NCBI GenBank assembly: GCA_017592665.1
Contig: JAGFNW010000019.1
Location: forward strand, 62,001 to 126,000
From: Streptosporangiaceae bacterium NEAU-GS5
GTDB taxonomy: Bacteria > Actinomycetota > Actinomycetes > Streptosporangiales > Streptosporangiaceae
Direction: 5' to 3'
Length of the DNA stretch: 64,000 bases
The first letter of the stretch is position 1. Every line of letters begins with the position of its first letter. The notes beneath the pieces are model-generated. The model was not told where the DNA came from and ran no database searches. It saw only the letters and a list, made by a program, of their open reading frames with translations. Made by a program: the position numbers and the translations under genes. Shown here one piece after another: positions 27,581-37,073 of the stretch.

Positions 27581-28162
27581 TCACAGCAGGAGCTCGGCCA
27601 CCTCGGTGAGCCGGTCCGCGATCTCGGTGTAGGAGGTGTAGCCCATGCCGGCATGGACCAGGGCGCCGGCGTAGACGTACTCCAGGGCGTTGACCACACG
27701 CTCGTCGACGTTGGCGCCGGCTTCGGTGCCCAGTGCGGCCATCAGCCGGCGCCGGATGGTCCGGCCGATGCGCAGCCGCAGCTCCTGGACGTTGGGGTCG
27801 GCGCCGAGCATGGCGCTCGTGCACGCGGCGGCGAGCGCCGGCTCGTCCGACACCAGCAGCGCGATCTCCCGCAGCACCGCCACCACCCGCTCGCGCGGGG
27901 CGGCCGCCGACGGTTCCACCGGCGGCAGCGCGCTCAACCGGCGCCAGAAGACCTCGGTGATGAGGTGGTTCTTGGAGGCGAAGTAGGTGTAGGCCGTGGC
28001 GGGCGCCACCCCGGCGCGGCGTGCCACGTTGCGTACGGTGAGACCTTCGAACCCGGTCTGCTGGACCTCCGCCACCGCGGCGTCGGTCAGCCGCCGCACG
28101 GTGCCGGCCTGCCGGTCGCTCAGCCGCCGCCGCGTGGACTCCGTCAGGACGTGCTCGGACAT
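27581..28162 (-). CDS. TetR-family transcriptional regulator of the P450 cluster
   Basis: A 193-residue repressor-type protein with the N-terminal helix-turn-helix at about 41-66 (LTVRNVARRAGVAPATAYTYFASK) and a helical ligand domain. First gene of the leftward P450 operon. Its ATG at 28162 lies inside a GGACATGTGTCC palindrome, and a possible -10 TAGTGT sits eight bases before the ATG, so the mRNA may be leaderless. The same palindrome recurs at the divergent promoter 740 bases away, so this protein probably represses both transcripts. The ligand may be a sterol or acyl compound (inference). Confidence 0.9.
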   Translation of the reverse strand: MSEHVLTESTRRRLSDRQAGTVRRLTDAAVAEVQQTGFEGLTVRNVARRAGVAPATAYTYFASKNHLITEVFWRRLSALPPVEPSAAAPRERVVAVLREIALLVSDEPALAAACTSAMLGADPNVQELRLRIGRTIRRRLMAALGTEAGANVDERVVNALEYVYAGALVHAGMGYTSYTEIADRLTEVAELLL

Positions 28163-28168
28163 GTGTCC
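28157..28168. promoter_or_regulatory. Probable TetR operator at its own start (GGACATGTGTCC)
   Basis: The arms GGACA and TGTCC are exact inverted repeats around TG. The site covers the TetR start codon, just downstream of a possible -10 hexamer, a position suited to autorepression. It matches 11 of 12 bases of the site at 28899-28910. Confidence 0.6.
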
Positions 28169-28200
28169 AGACACTAGTGCCCCGCCCGGCCGGAAAGGGG

Positions 28201-28881
28201 TCACGCGGGGACATGGGGCGTCCCGTCCTTCATCGGCGGGAAGCGGAATCGCGCGGCCGTGGTCCCCCGGGTCATCGCGGTGATGCCGTCCTCGCCGACC
28301 GGCTCGGTGTCGTCGTCGATGATGACCTCCCAGCGGCAGTGCGGCACCCGTCCGGCCGGGACGCGCGGCGGCCGGTGCACGGGGCGGATGCGCGCCCGCG
28401 GGTTCACGGCCTGGGCCGTCCAGTCGAAGGTGCCGTCCTCGATGTGGTGGCACATGCCGACCACCGGGCGTTCGCCGAACGGCTCCACGTCGAGCAGCGC
28501 CCCGCAGGTGCGCAGCTGGAAGAAGCCGTGGGACTCGTCGACCAGCTCGTATTCGACGTCCATGTAGTGCTGGGCGAAGCCGGGGTCGAGCTGCAGGCAC
28601 TTGAAGATGGCCGAGACCCCGTCGCCCTCGATCTTCATGATCTCGCGGATCCGCTCGGTGTAGACGGGGCTGGCGCCACGCCATTCCTTGATTGCGATCT
28701 CCTCGACCGCCTCCTGGCCGTATTTCAAGCCGACCGCGATGAGCGCGGAACGATCGAGCAGGTGCACGATCAGCGCGTACTCCCGCACGAGCCGGACCAG
28801 CGCCTGCTTCGAGAGGTCCTCGAACCGGAACTCGGGGTCGAACGTCCCGGAATAGTCCTCGCGGGACTTGCGCTCCGCCAT
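28201..28881 (-). CDS. Conserved-looking protein of unknown function at the P450 cluster promoter
   Basis: A 226-residue soluble protein with no signal peptide or membrane span. I do not recognise the family. The N-terminal half is helical (KQALVRLVREYALIVHLLDRSALIAVG). The C-terminal half looks like a mixed alpha/beta domain with CGALLDVEPFG, GMCHHIEDGTFDW and a proline/arginine-rich stretch. I chose the ATG at 28881 because a -35/-10 pair lies directly before it. It diverges from the aldehyde dehydrogenase gene across the TetR operator, so it is likely co-regulated with steroid-type P450 genes. I do not recall it in the M. tuberculosis version of the cluster. Confidence 0.72.
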   Translation of the reverse strand: MAERKSREDYSGTFDPEFRFEDLSKQALVRLVREYALIVHLLDRSALIAVGLKYGQEAVEEIAIKEWRGASPVYTERIREIMKIEGDGVSAIFKCLQLDPGFAQHYMDVEYELVDESHGFFQLRTCGALLDVEPFGERPVVGMCHHIEDGTFDWTAQAVNPRARIRPVHRPPRVPAGRVPHCRWEVIIDDDTEPVGEDGITAMTRGTTAARFRFPPMKDGTPHVPA

Positions 28882-28898
28882 GAACCGAACTGTAGTCT
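28868..28898 (+). promoter_or_regulatory. Candidate promoter of the aldehyde dehydrogenase operon
   Basis: -35 TTGCGC (28868-28873), a 19-base spacer and -10 TAGTCT (28893-28898). Transcription would begin at or near the GTG at 28905, giving a leaderless mRNA, which is common in actinobacteria. The TetR palindrome lies over the start point. Confidence 0.45.
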
Positions 28899-28917
28899 GG
28901 ACACGTGTCCGAAACAA
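28889..28917 (-). promoter_or_regulatory. Candidate promoter of the unknown gene 28201-28881
   Basis: Read on the minus strand, -35 TTGTTT (28912-28917), exactly 17 bases and -10 TACAGT (28889-28894), then seven bases to the ATG. The GGACACGTGTCC palindrome occupies the spacer, the classic place for a TetR-type operator. Confidence 0.5.
28899..28910. promoter_or_regulatory. Probable TetR operator at the divergent promoter (GGACACGTGTCC)
   Basis: A perfect 12-base palindrome in the 23-base gap between the divergent starts at 28881 and 28905, reaching into the GTG codon. It lies between the -35 and -10 of the leftward promoter and at the start point of the rightward one, so one bound dimer could block both. 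Confidence 0.65.
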
Positions 28918-30392
28918 GCGGTTGCTTGCTTGACGATTGGCGGGCGGGTGGGGGGTCCCCACTCTTGATCGGCGGCCGGTTGGTCCACACTGATCGCCGC
29001 TTCGAGACCATCGATCCGGCCACCGAGGAACTCATCGGAGAGGCCGCCGACGCTGGTCCGGACGAACTCGACGCCGCCGTCGGCGCCGCCCGCCGCGCCT
29101 TCGACGCGACCGGATGGGCCGCCGATCTGCCGCTCCGGGTCCGCTGCCTGCGCCAACTTCGGCAGGCCCTGGTCCGCCACGGCGATGAGCTGCGCGACCT
29201 GACCGTGCGCGAGGTGGGCGCGCCGCGCTTCCTCACGTACGGCGCGCAGTTCGACGCCCCCGTCGCCGACCTCGGCTGGTTCGCCGACCTCGCCGAGCAG
29301 TACGCGTGGACGCGGGATCTCGGCCGGGCCGCGCCCATGGGCATGACCAGCGACCGGCAGGTGCTGCGGGAGGCGGTCGGCGTGGTCGGCGCCATCACGC
29401 CGTGGAACTTCCCGCACCAGATCAACCTGGCCAAGCTCGGGCCGGCGCTGGCCGCGGGCAACACCGTGGTGCTCAAGGCGGCGCCGGACACGCCGTGGTG
29501 CGCCGCCGTCCTCGGCCGGCTCGTCGCCGAGGAGACCGACATTCCGCCCGGCGTCGTCAACGTCATCACCGGGCAGGATCCCGGACTCGGGGCCCGGCTG
29601 GTCGCCGACCCACGGGTCGACATGATCTCCTTCACCGGCTCCACGGCGACCGGCCGTGAGGTCATGCGCGGGGCGGCCGACACGCTCAAGAAGGTGTTCC
29701 TCGAGCTCGGCGGCAAGTCGGCCTTCATCGTGCTCGATGACGCGGATCTGGCGAAGGCCTGCGCGTACGCGGCCTTCACCGGGATCACCCACGCCGGCCA
29801 GGGCTGCGCGATCACCACCCGCCTGCTGGTGCCGCGCGCCCGCTACGACGAGGCCGTGGAACGGACGGCCGGGACCATGGCCAAGCTCGGCGTCGGCGAT
29901 CCCGGCGACGATCGTACGGTCTGCGGCCCCGTCATCTCCGGCCGCCAGCGCGACCGGATCGAGAGCCATCTGCGCCTGGCCGTGGAGGAAGGCGGCTCCT
30001 TCGCCACCGGCGGGCGGCGCGCCGATCGCGACCGGGGCTTCTGGATCGAGCCGACGCTGATCACCGGGCTGACCAACCAATCCAGGACGGCCCGCGAGGA
30101 GATCTTCGGCCCGGTGCTGGTGATCCTCCCCCACGACGGCGACGACGACGCCGTCCGGATCGCCGACGACTCTCCGTACGGACTGTCGGGCGCCGTGCAC
30201 GGCGGCGATCTGGATCGGGCGCGTGCGGTCGCCCGGCGCCTGCGCACCGGGACGGTCAGCGTCAACGGCGGCGTCTGGTACGCCGCGGACGTGCCGTTCG
30301 GGGGCTACAAGCAGTCCGGCGTCGGCCGCGAGATGGGGGTCGCCGGATTCGAGGAGTACCTGCAGACCAAGGCGATCGCGGAGGGAGTGTGA
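28905..30392 (+). CDS. NAD-dependent aldehyde dehydrogenase
   Basis: A 495-residue aldehyde dehydrogenase superfamily enzyme. Asn168 is in TPWNFPHQ, the general base Glu267 in LELGGKSAF, and the nucleophile Cys301 in GQGCAITTR. It oxidises an aldehyde to an acid, perhaps an aldehyde made by the P450s on a sterol side chain (inference). The GTG at 28905 is the only early start in frame before the conserved region; it lies in the operator palindrome. It corresponds in order and strong similarity to aldA, Rv0768, of M. tuberculosis (from memory). Its stop overlaps the SDR start. Confidence 0.9.
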   Translation: MSETSGCLLDDWRAGGGSPLLIGGRLVHTDRRFETIDPATEELIGEAADAGPDELDAAVGAARRAFDATGWAADLPLRVRCLRQLRQALVRHGDELRDLTVREVGAPRFLTYGAQFDAPVADLGWFADLAEQYAWTRDLGRAAPMGMTSDRQVLREAVGVVGAITPWNFPHQINLAKLGPALAAGNTVVLKAAPDTPWCAAVLGRLVAEETDIPPGVVNVITGQDPGLGARLVADPRVDMISFTGSTATGREVMRGAADTLKKVFLELGGKSAFIVLDDADLAKACAYAAFTGITHAGQGCAITTRLLVPRARYDEAVERTAGTMAKLGVGDPGDDRTVCGPVISGRQRDRIESHLRLAVEEGGSFATGGRRADRDRGFWIEPTLITGLTNQSRTAREEIFGPVLVILPHDGDDDAVRIADDSPYGLSGAVHGGDLDRARAVARRLRTGTVSVNGGVWYAADVPFGGYKQSGVGREMGVAGFEEYLQTKAIAEGV

Positions 30393-31129
30393 TGGGACGC
30401 TTTGACGGCAAGGTCGCGATCGTCACGGGTGCGGCCCAGGGCATCGGCGAGGCGTACGCGCGGGCGCTGGCCGCCGAGGGCGCAAGCGTCGTGGTCGCCG
30501 ACGTCAGCGAGCGGGGCGCCACGATAGCCGGCGAGATCAAGGGCCTCTACGCGCGCACGGACGTGTCCGACCCCGAATCGGTCACCGCCATGGCCGCGGC
30601 CGCCGTCGAGACCTACGGCGGCATCGACTACCTGGTCAACAACGCCGCCATCTTCGGCGCCATGAAGCTGGACTTCCTGTTCACCGTCGACTGGGACTAC
30701 TACAAGAAGTTCATGGCGGTGAACATGGACGGCGCGCTGCTGTGCGCCCGCGCCTGCCACGCCGCCATGGCCGAGCGCGGCGGCGGCGCGATCGTCAACC
30801 AGTCCTCCACCGCGGCCTGGCAGTATTCGGGCTTCTACGGCCTGGCCAAGGTCGGCGTCAACGGCATCACCCAGCAGCTGGCCCACGAGCTCGGCTCGCT
30901 CGGCATCCGCGTCAACGCCATCGCACCCGGTCCCATCGACACCGAGGCCAACCGCGCGGTCGTGCCACCCGGAATGTCACAGAAGATCGTGCGGGACAAG
31001 ATGGCGATCAAGCGGATGGGCACGCCCGCCGACCTCGTCGGCCTCTGCCTGTTCCTGCTGTCCGACGAGGCGTCCTGGATCACCGGCCAGATCTTCAACG
31101 TCGACGGAGGCGAGGTGTTCCGGTCATGA
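30392..31129 (+). CDS. Short-chain dehydrogenase/reductase
   Basis: A 245-residue classical SDR with TGAAQGIG at 12-19, NNAA in the place of NNAG, and the catalytic Tyr-x-x-x-Lys in FYGLAKVG. The ATG at 30392 overlaps the aldehyde dehydrogenase stop (TGATG), and the stop overlaps the next ATG. Likely oxidises a hydroxyl group of the cluster's substrate. It corresponds by position to Rv0769. Confidence 0.9.
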   Translation: MGRFDGKVAIVTGAAQGIGEAYARALAAEGASVVVADVSERGATIAGEIKGLYARTDVSDPESVTAMAAAAVETYGGIDYLVNNAAIFGAMKLDFLFTVDWDYYKKFMAVNMDGALLCARACHAAMAERGGGAIVNQSSTAAWQYSGFYGLAKVGVNGITQQLAHELGSLGIRVNAIAPGPIDTEANRAVVPPGMSQKIVRDKMAIKRMGTPADLVGLCLFLLSDEASWITGQIFNVDGGEVFRS

Positions 31130-31971
31130 CCCATTTCACGTACGGCTTCGTCGGGCTCGGCCAGATAGGCGCCCCAATGGCCGACCGGCTGGCCGGACCC
31201 GACCTGATCGTCTACGACGTGCGCCCCGAGGCGATGGCGCCGTTCGCGGACAAGGGCGCCCGCGCGGCCACCGGCCTCGCCGAGGTGGCCGCGGCCGACC
31301 TGATCTCTCTGATGGTCCGGGACGACGCGCAGGTCGACGAGGTCGCCGACGTGCTCCTGCCGCTCGCGGCGTCCGGCACGGTCATCGCCATCCATTCCAC
31401 GATCCGGGTCGAGACGGCCGTGACCCTGGCCGAGCGGGCCGTGCCGTACGGGATCGAGATCGTCGACGCGCCGGTCAGCGGCGGCGCCATCGGCGCGGCG
31501 GCGGGGACGCTCGCGGTGATGGCCGGATGCGCCGATGAGGTCTTCGCCAAGGTGAAGGAGCCGTTCGGGGCGTGGGCGTCGCTCGTGCTGCACATGGGCC
31601 CGGTCGGCGCGGGCACCCGCGCCAAGCTGGCCCGCAACCTGCTGCACTTCACGGCCTTCGCCGCCGCGGCCGAGGCGCAGCGGCTCGCCGAGGCGGCGGA
31701 CGTGCCGCTCGGCCGGCTCGCTCGGGTGGTACGGCACTCCGACGCCGTCACCGGCGGGCCGGGGGCCATCATGATCCGGCGCACCACGGCGCCCCTCGAC
31801 GCCGAAGATCCGCTCTACCCGATCATGCGGCACGTCTTCGAACTCGGCGACAAGGACCTGACCCTCGCCCTGGAGTTGGCCGCCGAGGTCGGCGTCGACA
31901 CCCCGCTGGCCAGGCTCGGCCACGAGCGCCTGGCCGCCGACCTCGGCCTGGACCTGGAGGATCTTCGATGA
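31126..31971 (+). CDS. NAD-binding 3-hydroxyisobutyrate dehydrogenase-like protein
   Basis: A 281-residue beta-hydroxyacid dehydrogenase family protein. The Rossmann motif GFVGLGQIGAPMA begins at residue 7, and the substrate-binding signature DAPVSGGAIGAAAGTLAVMAG and the catalytic-lysine region AKLARNLLHF are visible. The family oxidises 3-hydroxy acids such as 3-hydroxyisobutyrate, which would suit a branched side-chain fragment (inference). ATGA overlaps on both sides. Matches Rv0770 in order. Confidence 0.88.
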   Translation: MTHFTYGFVGLGQIGAPMADRLAGPDLIVYDVRPEAMAPFADKGARAATGLAEVAAADLISLMVRDDAQVDEVADVLLPLAASGTVIAIHSTIRVETAVTLAERAVPYGIEIVDAPVSGGAIGAAAGTLAVMAGCADEVFAKVKEPFGAWASLVLHMGPVGAGTRAKLARNLLHFTAFAAAAEAQRLAEAADVPLGRLARVVRHSDAVTGGPGAIMIRRTTAPLDAEDPLYPIMRHVFELGDKDLTLALELAAEVGVDTPLARLGHERLAADLGLDLEDLR

Positions 31972-32333
31972 CCGACGACGATCGGCGGCGGCGCGGGCTC
32001 GAGATGATGCGCAAGGTGTACGGCTGGGAGGTCGCCGACGGCCCCGGCGACTTCTTCGGCATCACGGTCGACCACCTGTTCGCCGAGATCTGGACCCGCA
32101 CCGGCCTGTCCATCCGCGACCGCCGCCTCCTGCTCATCGGCATGCTGGCCGGCCAGGGCCTGAACGACGTGCTCGACATCCAGATCCCGGCCGCCCTGGG
32201 CAACGGCGAACTGTCACCGGACGAACTCCGTGAGATCGCCGTCTTCCTCACCCACTATGTCGGCTGGCCCCTCGGCTCCAAACTCAGCGTCCAGATCGAC
32301 ACCCACATCGCCCGCCACGCGAAAAACACCTAG
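31968..32333 (+). CDS. Carboxymuconolactone decarboxylase/AhpD-like family protein
   Basis: A 121-residue helical protein with the CMD fold: LFAEIWTRTGLSIRDRRLLLIGMLAGQG and ELREIAVFLTHYVGWP. It lacks the CxxC pair of AhpD peroxidases, so a decarboxylase/lactonase-like or accessory role is more likely. Last gene of the rightward operon, overlapping its neighbour (ATGA). Matches Rv0771 in order. Confidence 0.88.
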   Translation: MTDDDRRRRGLEMMRKVYGWEVADGPGDFFGITVDHLFAEIWTRTGLSIRDRRLLLIGMLAGQGLNDVLDIQIPAALGNGELSPDELREIAVFLTHYVGWPLGSKLSVQIDTHIARHAKNT

Positions 32334-33001
32334 CCTGCGGAACATCGCGAACAGGAGCGCAAGCAGGATCATCGCGGGAATCTGCTGCCAGCCACCGTCC
32401 AGGGCGCCGAGGTTGCCCGACGCGTTGAACGACGCGTGCTGGAGGCCGACGAGCAGCAGGCTGCCTCCGATGTCGAGCAGGAGCGCGCCCAGGAGATAGC
32501 GAAGAACGGGGCCGACACCACGAGAGCGGCCAGGGAGATCGCCACCGAGGACCAGGTCCAGCCCTGCCCGAAAAGCAGCGGCAGGTGCACCACGACGAAC
32601 ATCGGGGCCGTCAGGAGCGCGCCGTACAACAGGCCGTGCCTGGCCATCAGACGCGACTGGACGAACCCGCTCCACGCGGTCTCCTCCCACACGTTGAAAA
32701 GCAGCGCGCCGAGGACGACGGCCTGGAACAGATAGTTGACGGCGGCCATGGCCCAGCCACCGGCCGGGGCATACAGGGTTCCGGTGGCGGCGCCGACCGC
32801 GACGGTGAGCGCGGGCATCGCGAACAGGACCGTCAGCCAGCGGGTCCAGCCGGCCCGCCAGCGAAGGACCCCGGACAGGAGCCTGCGGCCCGCGCCGGGA
32901 CCGCCGGTCCAGCGGCTGATCAGCAGGGCCGCGCCCAACTGCGCCCCGAACACGACGGCCAGCAGGAACGGCTCCGGCGGAAGCCCGGTCAGGACGGGCA
33001 C
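32214..33001 (-). pseudogene. CPBP-type intramembrane metalloprotease gene, frameshifted
   Basis: A membrane protein of the CPBP (CAAX protease/bacteriocin-processing) family broken by a frameshift. Frame one, from the GTG at 33001, carries several membrane spans and the first catalytic motif EETAWSGFVQSR, then the histidine region FVVVHLPLLF. Near 32500 the meaningful protein continues in the next frame as YLLGALLLDIGGSLLLVGLQHASFNASG, with the family's His-x-x-x-Asn. Restoring one base would join the halves. Frame one itself stops at 32369. The downstream frame runs into the 3' end of the CMD-like gene, so the true end is unclear. A sequencing error is as likely as decay. Confidence 0.65.
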
Positions 33002-33292
33002 GGTCAGCAGCGAGATCCTGCGCCAGCGGCGGCACGCCGCGAAATCGCGCGATGCCCCCCGCGAACGACGGCCAGGAGGTGTGACACTGCCACAGTCTGG
33101 CGCTCGCCCCCATCAGCGCCTAGCCCGTGCTCCGCAATCGGGAATGCGGGGCCTTGTTATCGCCTGCGACGGCCTCAACGGCGTCGGAAAAGCGTCTCAT
33201 CGGCACTGCGGCGGAAAACTCCGGTATCCGGCGACCCTCCGGCACAGCCGCTTCCTGGCGGGGCTCGGGGCCGCCCGTTAAGGATCAGGTCG
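33002..33292. other. No gene recognised
   Basis: The bases between the broken protease gene and the hairpin next to lsr2. Open frames exist on both strands but none has a ribosome site or family character. It may include the lost 5' end of the protease gene. Confidence 0.5.
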
Positions 33293-33335
33293 GGTCTGAC
33301 AAATGCTGCCCGTCGCGAGCGGCATTTGTCAGACC
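33293..33335. terminator. Strong hairpin downstream of lsr2
   Basis: GGTCTGACAAATGC (33293-33306) pairs perfectly with GCATTTGTCAGACC (33322-33335), a 14-bp stem with a 15-base loop, four bases past the lsr2 stop codon. No U tract on either strand. It is probably the lsr2 terminator. Confidence 0.65.
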
Positions 33336-33338
33336 TGC

Positions 33339-33686
33339 CTAGTGGACTTCCTGGTAGGCCTTCACGACGTCGGCGGCGATGCGGCCGCGGGTGCTGACCG
33401 GATAATCGTGCTCGCGGGCCCAGCGCCGGATGTCGGCGGACAGTTCGCGGCTGAGCCGCAACGCCTGCTCATCGTTTCGCGTGCGGATAACGCGGCCGCG
33501 GCCGCGATCGGCGCGCACCCGGCGGGCGCGGTCCACGAACGGGGCGAAGGCGTCGCGCAGCTTCCGGGCTTTGTCCTCGGACAGGTCGATCTCATAGGCC
33601 GTGCCATCAAGGGCGAAGCTGACGGTTTCATCGGCCCGTTCGCCATCGATGTCATCAACCAAGATCACTTTAGTTTGGCGGGCCAT
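33339..33686 (-). CDS. lsr2: Lsr2-family nucleoid-associated protein
   Basis: A 115-residue H-NS-like xenogeneic silencer. MARQTKVILVDDIDG and SFALDGTAYEIDLS form the N-terminal oligomerisation domain; WAREHDYPVSTRGRI forms the C-terminal AT-binding domain, with the Arg-Gly-Arg hook at 100-102. It binds the minor groove of AT-rich DNA and represses acquired genes. GAGGAG precedes the ATG, and a -10 TACAAT lies at 33710-33715 in an unusually AT-rich stretch, which could allow self-binding. Many actinomycetes have a second copy; whether this is the main one cannot be told here. Confidence 0.95.
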   Translation of the reverse strand: MARQTKVILVDDIDGERADETVSFALDGTAYEIDLSEDKARKLRDAFAPFVDRARRVRADRGRGRVIRTRNDEQALRLSRELSADIRRWAREHDYPVSTRGRIAADVVKAYQEVH

Positions 33687-33709
33687 CTGCTCTCCTCATC
33701 GTGCGAGTG

Positions 33710-33715
33710 ATTGTA
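33710..33715 (-). promoter_or_regulatory. Candidate -10 of lsr2
   Basis: TACAAT on the minus strand, 24 bases before the lsr2 ATG and inside the most AT-rich 80 bases of this region. No good -35 is seen. Confidence 0.4.
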
Positions 33716-34365
33716 ATTACTCTAATACGCCACGCACATCGATTGAACAACCATGAAGAATAATAGCCTGCCGGTATATGCAACTGCAGCAAGTAGCACA
33801 CGCGATGATTGTCTGGAAAGTGTGACAGTTGGCCTCGGGACAAAATCGCCGGGCGTGGAGTTCACGTCACCACAGGCGTCGTCGCGGCGCTGACAGCGGC
33901 TCCGGGAGGAGGGCATGGCGATGCCGGCCGCCGCCCGAAGGGCCACGGCCGACAACGTCATCGAAACTTCGACCACGCGATCCACACCACCGCGCGATCA
34001 TTTCATCGGGCCGTTCATCGAAGCAGGTCGTTCCGCCCACGCACCCGCTCGCCGGCGATACACGGCTCCTTCCTCGTACGGAGGGCGCGGACCGCGCGCA
34101 TGCGCATGCCGAGCCGCAAACTGAGGTTGGGAGCGATTTGTTTCGGAGTTTCACCGAAATGTTGCGAGAGCACAAGGCCCATCTTCTGTGTACCCGCGCA
34201 GAGCGCCGATACACCGCTCGACCAGAGAAAGTTTCATGATCGACCCACTCCGGACGGGTCCGCCGGGCACGTGCGACCAGGGCCGAGAAGTAGGCGTTCG
34301 CGTCACGAACACCTCCCGTAACAAGATCATATTTCCGACACGTTTCTAAGATTTGTCGAAAGTTG
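33716..34365. other. Gene-poor stretch between lsr2 and the xylanase promoter
   Basis: About 650 bases without a convincing gene. Short frames on both strands lack ribosome sites and read as arginine/serine-rich shadow protein. The first 100 bases are richer in A+T than the rest of the window. A short inverted repeat TTTCGG-7-CCGAAA lies near 34139-34157. It may be decayed sequence or may hold a small RNA; nothing can be asserted. Confidence 0.5.
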
Positions 34366-34395
34366 TTGACAGGCAGTCTGAGCCGAACTCATACT
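34366..34395 (+). promoter_or_regulatory. Candidate promoter of the xylanase gene
   Basis: -35 TTGACA (34366-34371), an 18-base spacer and -10 CATACT (34390-34395). TCGAAAGTT lies just upstream, resembling half of the GAAA-TTTC type element known near some actinobacterial xylanase genes. A start here gives an untranslated leader of about 255 bases. Confidence 0.5.
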
Positions 34396-34502
34396 CTGGC
34401 CAACGACAGGCCCTGGGGCCCGCCGATCCAGGTCATCCCGCCGCGACCTGGCCTTCTGGTCGTCTTCCGCACAACGACCGGCCGTTTTCCGCAGCGACCT
34501 GA

Positions 34503-35663
<1,161 letters not shown>

Positions 35664-35691
35664 TCCGACCAAACCGACGGGAGAAACCGCT

Positions 35692-36666
35692 GTGCGAAAA
35701 CATTCCTTGATATCGAAACTGGCGGTCGTCGCGATGGCCGTGGCGAGCACCGTCGCCCTGCCCGCGACGGTCACCCCGGCGCACGCCGCCACCTGCAACG
35801 GCTACGTCGGGCTCACCTTCGACGACGGACCGTCCAACGACCACACCCCGGCCATCCTGAACGCGCTGCGCCAAAACGGGCTGCGGGCCACCATGTTCAA
35901 CGAAGGCCAGTTCGCCGCCCAATTCCCATCCCAGGTCGCAGCCCAGGTCAACGCCGGAATGTGGGTCGGCAACCACAGTTACACCCACCCCCACCTCATC
36001 CAACAGAGCCAGGCGCAGATCGACTCCGAGCTGTCCCGCACCCAGACGGCCATCGCCAACGCGGGCGGCGGCACACCCCGCCTGTTCCGCCCGCCGTACG
36101 GCGAGACCAACGGAACCCTGAAGTCGGTCGAGCAGAAATACGGCCTGACCGAGATCATCTGGGACGTCGACTCCGGGGACTGGAACAACGCCAGCACCGA
36201 CGCCATCGTCCAAGCCAACGCACGACTCACCAACGGCCAGATCATCCTCATGCACGAGTGGCCGGCCAACACCCTGGCCGCCATCCCGCGCATCGCACAA
36301 GGGCTGGCCAGCCGTAACCTGTGCGCCGGCATGATCTCCCCGACCACCGGCCGGGCCGTGGCCCCCACCGGCGGCGGGGGCGGTGGAGGCGGAGGCGGCG
36401 GCAGCTGCACCGCGACCCTGTCGGCCGGCCAGTCGTGGAGCGACCGCTACAACCTCAACGTCGCGGTCACCGGATCCAACACCTGGACCGTCACGATGAA
36501 CGTCCCCTCACCCGCAAAGATCATCGCCACCTGGAACATCAACGCCACCTTCCCCACAGCGCAGCAACTGGTGGCCAAACCCAACGGCAATGGCAACAAC
36601 TGGGGCGTCACCATCCAGCACAACGGCAACCGGAACTGGCCAACAGTCTCCTGCAGCCCCAGCTGA
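35692..36666 (+). CDS. Secreted CE4 polysaccharide deacetylase (acetylxylan esterase type) with CBM2-type module
   Basis: A 324-residue extracellular esterase. Signal peptide about 1-32 (ending AHAA). CE4/NodB domain about 35-220: TFDDGPS at 42-48 with metal Asp45, metal His95 and His99 in NHSYTH, RPPYGE at 133-138, DVDSGDW at 158-164 and His188 in LMHEW. A short glycine linker and the shared CBM follow. It removes acetyl groups from xylan, or possibly chitin, which helps the xylanase beside it. The GTG start lies 28 bases after the xylanase stop, with GGGAGA before it, so the two form one operon. Confidence 0.93.
   Translation: MRKHSLISKLAVVAMAVASTVALPATVTPAHAATCNGYVGLTFDDGPSNDHTPAILNALRQNGLRATMFNEGQFAAQFPSQVAAQVNAGMWVGNHSYTHPHLIQQSQAQIDSELSRTQTAIANAGGGTPRLFRPPYGETNGTLKSVEQKYGLTEIIWDVDSGDWNNASTDAIVQANARLTNGQIILMHEWPANTLAAIPRIAQGLASRNLCAGMISPTTGRAVAPTGGGGGGGGGGGSCTATLSAGQSWSDRYNLNVAVTGSNTWTVTMNVPSPAKIIATWNINATFPTAQQLVAKPNGNGNNWGVTIQHNGNRNWPTVSCSPS
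36391..36666 (+). repeat. CBM module DNA, copy 2
   Basis: Second copy of the 276-base carbohydrate-binding-module sequence at 35388-35663, offset by 1003 bases in the same orientation. Direct repeats this alike could recombine and fuse or delete the two genes. Confidence 0.85.
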
Positions 36667-36677
36667 CCCTGAACAGG

Positions 36678-36707
36678 GGTGCGGCGGTCCTTGGCGGCCG
36701 CCGCACC
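36678..36707. terminator. Bidirectional terminator hairpin
   Basis: GGTGCGGCGG (36678-36687) pairs with CCGCCGCACC (36698-36707) with a 10-base loop. It lies between the stop of the CE4 gene and the stop of the convergent membrane-protein gene. Confidence 0.65.
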
Positions 36708-36713
36708 ACCCCG

Positions 36714-37064
36714 TCAGCGCCGTCGAGACGAGGCCAGCGCGGCGGCGCCGAACGTGATCTCCGCTCCCAGATAGGCCCAATACGTCCACGACGTCTTCGG
36801 CCGATCGAGGGCCAGCGCGGCCAGGCGAACACCGGCGGCCCCCAGCCAGGCGACACCGACGGCCGCCTCGGCCGCGGGCTCGGAACTGACCAGCGCCCAT
36901 CCGCCCAGCGCGGCGTACGTGCCGCCGAGTCCCGCCCGGACCTCGGCCCTGCCCCGCGGACTGTCGGCCGTCACCTCCAGCGCCGGGGCGACGCGATCCG
37001 GGACGACGACTCCGGCCAGCCCTGACAGCATCAGGGCGGCGCTACTCAGCTGTCCGATACGCAC
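36714..37064 (-). CDS. Small four-span membrane protein (DUF4345-like)
   Basis: A 116-residue protein of about four hydrophobic segments. LEVTADSPRGRAEVRAGLGGTYAALGGW in its first half resembles DUF4345 proteins. Function unknown. GTG start; nine bases after the VOC gene, so it is the last gene of the MarR-led operon. Confidence 0.75.
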   Translation of the reverse strand: MRIGQLSSAALMLSGLAGVVVPDRVAPALEVTADSPRGRAEVRAGLGGTYAALGGWALVSSEPAAEAAVGVAWLGAAGVRLAALALDRPKTSWTYWAYLGAEITFGAAALASSRRR

Positions 37065-37073
37065 AGCGCGAGG

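Noticed and set aside
33722-34321. Small open frames between lsr2 and the xylanase gene
   Set aside because: None has a ribosome site, family motif or natural amino-acid composition; treated as non-coding.
34300-34400. CelR-type (TGGGAGCGCTCCCA) operator before the xylanase gene
   Set aside because: Looked for and not found; only a half-site resembling a GAAA-TTTC element is present.
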